A stretch of DNA of 5,063 nucleotides from Bacteroidota bacterium (lineage in GTDB: Bacteria > Zhuqueibacterota > JdFR-76 > DREG01): positions 1-5,063 of the forward strand of contig JAUXJX010000189.1 in assembly GCA_030624545.1 (NCBI GenBank), written 5' to 3'. Below are positions 4,402 to 5,063 of this stretch, piece after piece. Within the stretch, counting starts at the first letter, position 1. Every line of letters starts with the position of its first letter. Below the pieces are notes generated by a model. The model was not told the DNA's origin. It did no database searches and worked only from the letters and a program-made list of their open reading frames with translations. Both the position numbers and the translations under genes were made by a program.

Positions 4402-5063
4402 TTATAATTCGGCAGGAACGAATACTCCTTCGCATAATACAACATCTGCTCGGTGAAGTCGTCCGGGTATTCGATCTTCACATCCATGATTTTTCCGTCT
4501 TCCATCACCGGCGTTAATACCGGGTTGATGAAACCGGAGTAGGGGGCTATGTTGAGCTTGCCGAAGCGCTCCAGAACCTCTTCATGCAATTCGGGATCGA
4601 TCTTCACGCCGTAGTTTTCGACAAGATTTTTGCCGGCTTCGTAATCACCTTGAGACTTGATGCGCTGAACTTCCCGAAATAGCTGCCCGAACAGCTCGCG
4701 CAGTTTCATGTAGTCATTGATGACGAAGTAGGTTTTGCCATCTTTGACTTTTTTCTCGATCACATTGTCGGCCATACCCTTCTCATAGGCCCATTTTGCG
4801 ATCATCTGCCGGTTACGCATGTGAGATTCTTCGATATTATTACCCAGCTTAATGCGCCGCAGTTGCGTCATCAAACCATTGCGAATGTAACCATTATATT
4901 CCGCTTTACCCACATCCAGGGACGGCATTACGCCAATGTCGACCAATTTTTGATCCATGATGTAATAAAGCTCCACTAGGTCTGCCCGTCCTTCTTCCAG
5001 GGCCGAAGCGTAGCTTTTCAGGGTTTCCTTCGGTGTTCCAACACCAGGCTCGAGCTGCCCGGA
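4398..5063 (-). CDS. Dipeptidyl-peptidase III-like zinc peptidase (family M49), N-terminal part outside the window
   Basis: The C-terminal 221 residues of a protein that should be roughly 550-700 residues long. M49 enzymes remove dipeptides from the N-terminus of oligopeptides, using zinc held by an HEXXGH motif and a downstream glutamate. The first visible residues, SGQLEPGVG, resemble the stretch directly after HEXXGH in bacterial members, so the two zinc histidines should lie in the codons just beyond 5063. LEEGRADLVELYY (visible residues 22-34) is the second motif, EECRAE in animals and EEARAD-like in bacteria; E24 is the expected third zinc ligand. Further matches are a NDYMKLRELFGQLFREVQRIKS helix (shown in part), GDYEAGKNLVENYGVKIDPELH (in part) and NIAPYSGFINPVLTP. 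The end SFLPNYN fits a natural C-terminus. Bacterial homologues are sometimes mislabelled 'dihydrofolate reductase'. The GTG at 4976 is internal and not the start, since the frame is open to the edge. Cellular location is unknown without the N-terminus. Confidence 0.88.
   Translation of the reverse strand, partial: SGQLEPGVGTPKETLKSYASALEEGRADLVELYYIMDQKLVDIGVMPSLDVGKAEYNGYIRNGLMTQLRRIKLGNNIEESHMRNRQMIAKWAYEKGMADNVIEKKVKDGKTYFVINDYMKLRELFGQLFREVQRIKSQGDYEAGKNLVENYGVKIDPELHEEVLERFGKLNIAPYSGFINPVLTPVMEDGKIMDVKIEYPDDFTEQMLYYAKEYSFLPNYN

Overview
The window is a mostly one-directional bacterial gene cluster. Every convincing gene lies on the minus strand, so transcription runs from high to low coordinates: peptidase M49 (5' end outside the window), small GNAT-like acetyltransferase, secreted TolB-like beta-propeller, AIM24/TIGR00266 protein, enoyl-CoA hydratase/isomerase family protein, and a UbiE/MenG quinone methyltransferase (3' end outside the window). 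Base composition looks moderate, near half G+C by eye. The bacterial-type M49 peptidase, a TolB-like protein with a signal peptide, and a family of hairpin-forming 'CACGGAT' and 'CGGAG' repeats suggest an uncultivated or environmental Gram-negative lineage, perhaps in the Bacteroidetes/Calditrichota/KSB1 neighbourhood. This placement is an inference from family resemblance and is weak.

Layout by region. 1-667: ubiE/menG, nearly complete. 668-923: spacer with no gene, holding a 56-bp palindromic element at 854-909. 924-1691 and 1730-2503: crotonase-fold protein and AIM24 protein, 38 bp apart. 2504-2594: leader of the AIM24 gene, holding a degenerate hairpin repeat (2533-2584) and a strong ribosome binding site. 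2595-3497 and 3535-3816: propeller protein and GNAT, 37 bp apart and probably co-transcribed. 3817-4397: a 581-bp stretch without an intact gene. It contains a possible minus-strand promoter, two plus-strand gene-end remnants, two copies of a long hairpin repeat, and a hexamer tract. 4398-5063: C-terminal third of a dipeptidyl-peptidase III-like zinc peptidase.

The genes do not make an obvious single pathway. UbiE/MenG belongs to respiratory quinone synthesis. The crotonase protein acts on an unknown acyl-CoA and lacks both classical catalytic glutamates. The M49 protein is a peptidase and the propeller protein is exported. The most interesting part is the 3980-4340 segment: the same gene tail plus hairpin repeat occurs twice, about 248 bp apart. 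The two hairpin copies differ by a compensatory base-pair change (G-C in one, A-T in the other), which suggests that the fold itself has been preserved. I see no CRISPR array, tRNA, rRNA, transposase, defence system or biosynthetic cluster.
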